From: Patescibacteria group bacterium
GTDB taxonomy: Bacteria; Patescibacteriota; Minisyncoccia; Minisyncoccales; PEYH01
NCBI GenBank assembly: GCA_018901715.1
Contig: JAHIEL010000030.1
Span: 1-9,335 of the forward strand
Direction of reading: 5' to 3'
Length of the DNA: 9,335 bases
The notes under the pieces are model-generated. The model saw only the letters and a program-made list of their open reading frames with translations. It ran no database searches and had not been told where the DNA came from. Each line of letters begins with the position of its first letter. Positions within the stretch are counted from its first letter, which is position 1. Positions 6,494 through 9,335 of this stretch are shown in pieces. Position numbers and translations under genes: made by a program.

Positions 6494-6967
6494 ATGCCCA
6501 TATCCAAGAAAATTTTAAAATGGCTGATAGTCATACCAATTATTATATTCGGTCTTTTTTGTGTTTTATTTGCAATAATGGAACATGCTTTAGGCGAAGG
6601 TGACGCTGGCATTCTAAGCATCCTTGGTATGTTTTTTGGAGGACTTTCAATAATATATTTACCTTTTTATTCGATTTATACATTAATAAAACATCGGAAA
6701 GATAAATTCGCTCGACTATTTAGCGGGCTAGAATTCGGGCTGATCCCCTTGCTGATAGTGCTTGAATCCTTATTACAGCAAAAGATCGGACTTACGCTAT
6801 TCTTTTTTCTTTGCCTGGCCACATACATATGTCATTTTATTTATTTTGTTAAAAAAGGACTTTGGCTACAGCATAAAAAACTATCAGTAATTTCAATAAT
6901 CTCTGCAGCAATTATTCTAATAATAACGATAATAATTCAATGGAGTTCGTGGCATATATTGACATAA
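6494..6967 (+). CDS. Small four-helix integral membrane protein, function unknown
   Basis: I do not recognise a family. The 157-residue protein is mostly hydrophobic, with about four predicted membrane segments (near residues 9-28, 40-64, 79-117 as one or two helices, and 131-151). Short basic stretches sit at KHRKDK (66-71), VKKG and QHKK, suggesting cytoplasmic loops by the positive-inside rule. No catalytic motif is visible. The gene stands out from its neighbours by more C- and G-ending codons (ATC, CTG, GTC, CGG, CCC, TTC) in the middle of the reading frame. It is also bracketed by a duplicated piece of the eno start (6428 and 7006). Both points suggest recent arrival. The stop codon TAA (ending 6967) lies 38 bp before eno. 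The start is ATG with no Shine-Dalgarno. It is probably a real gene, since the frame is intact and the hydrophobic pattern is regular. Confidence 0.72.
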   Translation: MPISKKILKWLIVIPIIIFGLFCVLFAIMEHALGEGDAGILSILGMFFGGLSIIYLPFYSIYTLIKHRKDKFARLFSGLEFGLIPLLIVLESLLQQKIGLTLFFFLCLATYICHFIYFVKKGLWLQHKKLSVISIISAAIILIITIIIQWSSWHILT

Positions 6968-6977
6968 ATTTAATAAA

Positions 6978-6999
6978 TATTAAAGGTTAAACTTTAATA
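6978..6999. promoter_or_regulatory. AT-rich inverted repeat just upstream of eno
   Basis: TATTAAAG (6978-6985) and CTTTAATA (6992-6999) form a perfect 8-bp inverted repeat around GGTTAA-type spacer bases, ending 6 bp before the eno ATG. TAAATTT (6965-6971) and AAATTTA (6999-7005) add an outer pair. It could be a repressor site or a weak hairpin over the start region. Low complexity limits confidence. The perfect TTGACA at 6959-6964 is part of the previous coding sequence and has no -10 at proper spacing. Confidence 0.3.
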
Positions 7000-7005
7000 A
7001 ATTTA

Positions 7006-8187
7006 ATGGCTCAAATCAAATCTTTAAAAGCAAAAGAAATCAAGGACTCAAGGGGAAATCCTACTCTTGAGGTTTTTGTTGGGGCTAATGGAAATTTGGT
7101 TAGTGCTTGTGTGCCATCAGGAGCTTCTACTGGAATTTTAGAAGCAAAAGAAATAGAAGTTTCTCAAGCCATAGAAAATATTGAAAAAGTGATTGCGCCA
7201 AATTTAATTGGAAAAAATCCTTTTAATCAAGTGGGCATAGATAATCTATTAATAAATATTGACGCCACGCCTGATAAGTCAAAACTTGGCGGCAATACAA
7301 TAGTTGGAATATCTATGGCTATTACCCGCTTGTCCGCTCAAATAAGAAAAGTTCCTTTATATAAACATATTTCAGAATTGTTTGGCGATGAGAGAATAAT
7401 AATTCCAAGGCCTTGCTTTAATATTATTAATGGCGGGGCTCATGCTCAAAACGATTTGGCAATTCAGGAATTTATGATTGTGCCCAAGGGCGAGAGTTTT
7501 GAAGAAAATCTTGCGATTGGAAAACAGGTTTTTAAAAAATTAGGCGAGATTTTAAAGGAGAAATTTGGAAATATAGAAGTAGGGGATGAAGGCGGATATG
7601 CTCCGCCAATTTCTTCTACTAAAACGGCAATAGAATATATTTTAAAAGCAGATGCAGACGATAAAACAGAGCTTATTTTGGATTGTGCTGCCAGCCAGTT
7701 TTATAAACCAGATGTTTATTCGCCAGAAGGGGAAGAATTAACTAAGAATGAATTAGTAGAATATTATCAAAATCTTGTTAGCGAGTATCCTATCATTGGG
7801 TTAGAAGACCCAATGGCTGAAAATGATTGGCAAGGATTTGAAATGATTTTCAGGGAATTAGGAGATAAAATAATAATTATTGGAGATGATTTGCTGGTAA
7901 CCAATCCTGCGAGAATTCAAGAAGCAGCTGAAAAAACTGCTTGCAATGGCGTGATTATTAAAGTAAATCAAATTGGAACAGTTTCAGAAGCAATTAAAGC
8001 GGTTAAAGTGGCTAAAGAATATAAATGGAAAACAATGGTTTCGCACAGATCTGGCGAAACAATGGATGATTTTATTGCGGATTTTGCAGTAGGCAGTGGG
8101 TCTGATTTTATTAAATCAGGCGCGCCAGGCCCTGCTGAAAGAATGGTAAAATATAATAGGTTATTACAAATTTCAAATGAAATTTAA
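7006..8187 (+). CDS. eno: Enolase (phosphopyruvate hydratase)
   Basis: Enolase interconverts 2-phosphoglycerate and phosphoenolpyruvate in lower glycolysis. The 393-residue protein carries the full catalytic set: SGASTG (38-43), GGAHAQN (143-149, His146), QEFMIVP (154-160, E155), GDEGGYAP (193-200, E195), the metal ligands D226, E267 (LEDP) and D294 (GDD), catalytic K319 (KVNQIGT), SHRSGET (346-352) and K370 (IKSG). It is shorter than the usual 410-430 residues. The gap lies directly after GASTG, where the common RDGDKSRYLGKGV-like stretch is missing; SHRSGETMDDF and GAPGPAERM also differ from the usual SHRSGETEDT and GAPxRSER. The start is the ATG giving MAQIKSLKAKEIKDSRGNPT, the normal enolase N-terminus. 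Its first 19 bases are duplicated upstream at 6428. Its last 11 bases overlap the next gene. Confidence 0.97.
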   Translation: MAQIKSLKAKEIKDSRGNPTLEVFVGANGNLVSACVPSGASTGILEAKEIEVSQAIENIEKVIAPNLIGKNPFNQVGIDNLLINIDATPDKSKLGGNTIVGISMAITRLSAQIRKVPLYKHISELFGDERIIIPRPCFNIINGGAHAQNDLAIQEFMIVPKGESFEENLAIGKQVFKKLGEILKEKFGNIEVGDEGGYAPPISSTKTAIEYILKADADDKTELILDCAASQFYKPDVYSPEGEELTKNELVEYYQNLVSEYPIIGLEDPMAENDWQGFEMIFRELGDKIIIIGDDLLVTNPARIQEAAEKTACNGVIIKVNQIGTVSEAIKAVKVAKEYKWKTMVSHRSGETMDDFIADFAVGSGSDFIKSGAPGPAERMVKYNRLLQISNEI

Positions 8188-8596
8188 CTCTGTTTGGAAA
8201 GTTAGAGTTCCAAAATATTTATCCTTTTTGATTATTTTATTGATAGCTAGCGCATTTGCTTTCACAATTGTTGCTAAAGCACAGAAAAGAGCTGCCTTGA
8301 TAGTTGACGAGAATAGATTTTTTTATTGGAAGGTTTATGAAAATGAATTAGTATTTTTTCGTTTTCCTTCTAATTATTTTATTCAAGAAAATAATAATCA
8401 AGTTGCAATTTTTAAAGATGAGCTGAGAAGAGGAAATCCGGAATTAAGCGTTTGGTTTAATGGCAATAGAGCTGAAAAAGCTAATCTAAACGCTAAAATA
8501 GGGGATATTATGTTTGATTTAACCCATAGCAAGGATGCTCCTGATTATGAAAATGAGTTTAACTTAATTATTGAGAGCGTTAAACTTAAAAAATAA
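8177..8596 (+). CDS. Small membrane-anchored protein of unknown function
   Basis: I do not recognise a family. The 139-residue protein starts with a short basic region (MKFNSVWKVRVPK) and one hydrophobic segment at about residues 15-36, then AKAQKRA, consistent with a signal anchor or an uncleaved signal peptide. The rest (about 100 residues) is soluble and mixed beta-rich in appearance, with motifs such as FFRFPSNYF and LSVWFNG, and would lie outside the membrane. It ends in ESVKLKK. Its ATG overlaps the last 11 bases of eno, so translational coupling is likely. A TATAAT at 8152-8157 inside eno might give extra transcription, but no -35 is seen. No Shine-Dalgarno is present. The gene is likely real because the topology is coherent and the frame is open to a TAA stop. 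Confidence 0.7.
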   Translation: MKFNSVWKVRVPKYLSFLIILLIASAFAFTIVAKAQKRAALIVDENRFFYWKVYENELVFFRFPSNYFIQENNNQVAIFKDELRRGNPELSVWFNGNRAEKANLNAKIGDIMFDLTHSKDAPDYENEFNLIIESVKLKK

Positions 8597-8626
8597 TTAT
8601 GTATAAATTAGTTTTGCTTGTGTCTG

Positions 8627-8655
8627 TTGACTTTTAGCCGGGGTTTATATAAACT
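8627..8655 (+). promoter_or_regulatory. Promoter of the toxin-antitoxin operon
   Basis: TTGACT (8627-8632) is a good -35 box. Two -10 candidates overlap: TAAACT (8650-8655) at a 17-bp spacer and TATAAA (8648-8653) at 15 bp. Transcription would begin around 8660-8662, a few bases before the antitoxin ATG at 8665, giving a very short or absent leader. This is the best complete promoter in the window. Confidence 0.5.
8643..8654. promoter_or_regulatory. Probable operator: perfect 12-bp palindrome GTTTATATAAAC
   Basis: GTTTATATAAAC reads the same on both strands and covers the -10 region of the toxin-antitoxin promoter. Additional arms TTTAG (8633-8637) and CTAAA (8654-8658) extend the symmetry. 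Type II antitoxins commonly bind such palindromes to repress their own operon. Its role here is inferred from position. Confidence 0.5.
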
Positions 8656-8664
8656 AAAGATATT

Positions 8665-8919
8665 ATGGTAGATGTGAGTAAAAATTTAACTTTGCCTAGG
8701 CAAGCTATCAAAAAAGAAGGGTTAGTGATTTTACCTTTGAAAGAATATAAAAAAATGTGGGATAAAATAGAAAAGTTAGCAGAAGAAAAAAAGGCCTCAA
8801 TAGAAGAAATTAAAATTTTAGAAATTATTGCAGAAGGGGAGAGCGAATATAGAGAAGGAAAAACAATAAGAGCCAACTCTTTAAAAGAGGCGTTCAAAAT
8901 TTATCAATCAAAAACATAA
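8665..8919 (+). CDS. Antitoxin of a type II toxin-antitoxin pair (Phd/YefM-like N-terminus)
   Basis: The 84-residue protein most likely binds and neutralises the RelE-type toxin encoded directly after it, and represses the operon. The N-terminal part (MVDVSKNLTLPRQAIKKEGLV) followed by ILPLKEYKKM resembles the beta-strand/helix DNA-binding and dimerisation region of small Phd/YefM- or AbrB-like antitoxins. A charged helix then follows (about 30-60), and a tail with EGESEYREGKTIRANSLKEA, typical of an extended toxin-binding segment. The TAA stop overlaps the toxin ATG by one base (TAATG), so the pair is translationally coupled. A promoter and a palindromic operator sit immediately upstream. 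There is no Shine-Dalgarno. The antitoxin role is inferred mainly from its partner and layout; the fold family is less certain. Confidence 0.78.
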   Translation: MVDVSKNLTLPRQAIKKEGLVILPLKEYKKMWDKIEKLAEEKKASIEEIKILEIIAEGESEYREGKTIRANSLKEAFKIYQSKT

Positions 8920-9176
8920 TGGAGATTGAATATTCAAGACGCTTTTTTAAATCTCTAGAAAAGTTGCCAGAATTTATTCAGGAAAAAGCTGAAGAAAAAG
9001 ACGATATCTTCCGACAAAATGCTTTCCATCCCTTACTTCAAACGCACAAACTCAAGGGAAAGTTGAAAAATTACTGTTCTTACTCGGTAGATAACAAGTA
9101 CCGAGTTCTTTTTAGGTTTAAGAATAAAAATAAAGTAATTTATTTTGATATCGGCACTCACGATATTTATAATTAA
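8919..9176 (+). CDS. RelE/YafQ-type mRNA interferase toxin
   Basis: The 85-residue protein fits the RelE/ParE superfamily; RelE/YafQ members cut mRNA on the ribosome. It starts EIEYSRRFFKSLEKLPEFIQEKA, the usual N-terminal strand and helices. HPLLQTHKLKGKLKNY (38-53) matches the loop with conserved basic and His residues. YSVDNKYRVLFRF gives the core strands with the conserved Arg, and the protein ends in FDIGTHDIYN, the His/Asp/Tyr end that I associate with YafQ-like toxins. Length is normal and the frame is intact, so it may be active. It overlaps the antitoxin stop by one base. A ParE-type gyrase inhibitor is the main alternative but the HDIY ending favours RelE/YafQ. Confidence 0.88.
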   Translation: MEIEYSRRFFKSLEKLPEFIQEKAEEKDDIFRQNAFHPLLQTHKLKGKLKNYCSYSVDNKYRVLFRFKNKNKVIYFDIGTHDIYN

Positions 9177-9210
9177 ATTACCTTCAAAAAATATATAATG
9201 AATTTAATTT

Positions 9211-9335
9211 CAAGGTTCTGAGGAGCGAAGCGACGAGGGTTCTTTAGACCGAAGGTCGCAAGGTTCTGAGGAGCGAAGCGACGAGGGTTCTTTAGACCGA
9301 AGGTCGCAAGGTTCTGAGGAGCGAAGCGACGAGGG
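9211..9335. repeat. 48-bp direct tandem repeat, 2.6 copies, running off the window
   Basis: Units begin at 9211, 9259 and 9307 and are identical over the visible length. Each starts CAAGGTTCTGAGGAGCGAAG and contains the small hairpin GACCGAAGGTC (9247-9257 and 9295-9305). GGTTCT recurs at half-period (9214 and 9238), and the two 24-bp halves share about 14 of 24 positions, so the array seems built from an older 24-bp unit. There are no spacers, so it is not CRISPR. On the + strand a frame is open through the repeat but lacks a start and has a TAA at 9205. The 34 bp between the toxin gene and the array are plain AT-rich sequence. Confidence 0.9.

Noticed and set aside
6959..6964. TTGACA as the -35 box of eno
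   Set aside because: It is the last two sense codons (Leu-Thr) of the preceding gene and has no acceptable -10 at 15-19 bp.
9211..9335. CRISPR array
   Set aside because: The repeat units are directly adjacent with a fixed 48-bp period and no variable spacers, and no cas gene is visible.
9173..9335. Leftward repetitive protein-coding gene through the 48-bp array
   Set aside because: A - strand frame is open from the right edge to a TAA at 9173-9175, but no start codon is visible, the repeat is open in more than one frame, and the tail is only a short AT-rich stretch. It cannot be called without sequence to the right.
1..9335. Alternative genetic code with TGA read as glycine
   Set aside because: No gene ends in TGA here, but none has an in-frame TGA either, and TAA/TAG stops are expected in AT-rich DNA.

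Overview
This is an AT-rich bacterial window in which every convincing gene lies on the + strand. The best fit is a Candidate Phyla Radiation (Patescibacteria, Parcubacteria-like) genome. The reasons are small, tightly packed genes, TAA/TAG stops only, no Shine-Dalgarno motif in front of any start, a bacterial FtsZ tail (WDVPTFLR), short GC-rich palindromes between AT-rich genes, and a RelE-type toxin ending in GTHDIY next to a small antitoxin. This is inferred from protein character and layout; no rRNA or other taxonomic marker is present.

Left part (1-3033): the 3' portion of an HD-domain hydrolase gene, then a 91-bp gap holding a striking nested palindrome, then an endonuclease Q (EndoQ) family PHP-domain gene. 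The EndoQ gene is interrupted in frame by a full-length, 418-residue intein with a LAGLIDADG homing endonuclease. The intein sits directly after a conserved PHP metal-binding histidine, so splicing is needed to assemble the active site.

Middle part (3063-6368): a close-packed run of ftsZ, galU and trxB, with gaps of 12 and 6 bp. These cover cell division, UDP-glucose synthesis and thiol redox. The FtsZ has a long Lys/Glu-rich linker. The TrxB lacks the HRR motif for NADPH and looks AhpF-like there. Several starts have a -10-like hexamer only 4-5 bp upstream, which suggests leaderless mRNAs.

Right-middle part (6369-8596): an unrecognised four-helix membrane protein gene lies between trxB and eno. 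It is flanked by a 19-bp near-exact direct repeat (18/19) made of the first codons of eno. The natural reading is that a segment was inserted at the eno start and left a relic start behind. Enolase itself looks intact but has a shortened loop after GASTG. A small membrane-anchored protein of unknown function overlaps the 3' end of eno.

Right end (8597-9335): a type II toxin-antitoxin pair with its own promoter and a perfect 12-bp palindrome as probable operator, followed by a 48-bp tandem repeat (2.6 copies visible) that runs off the window edge.
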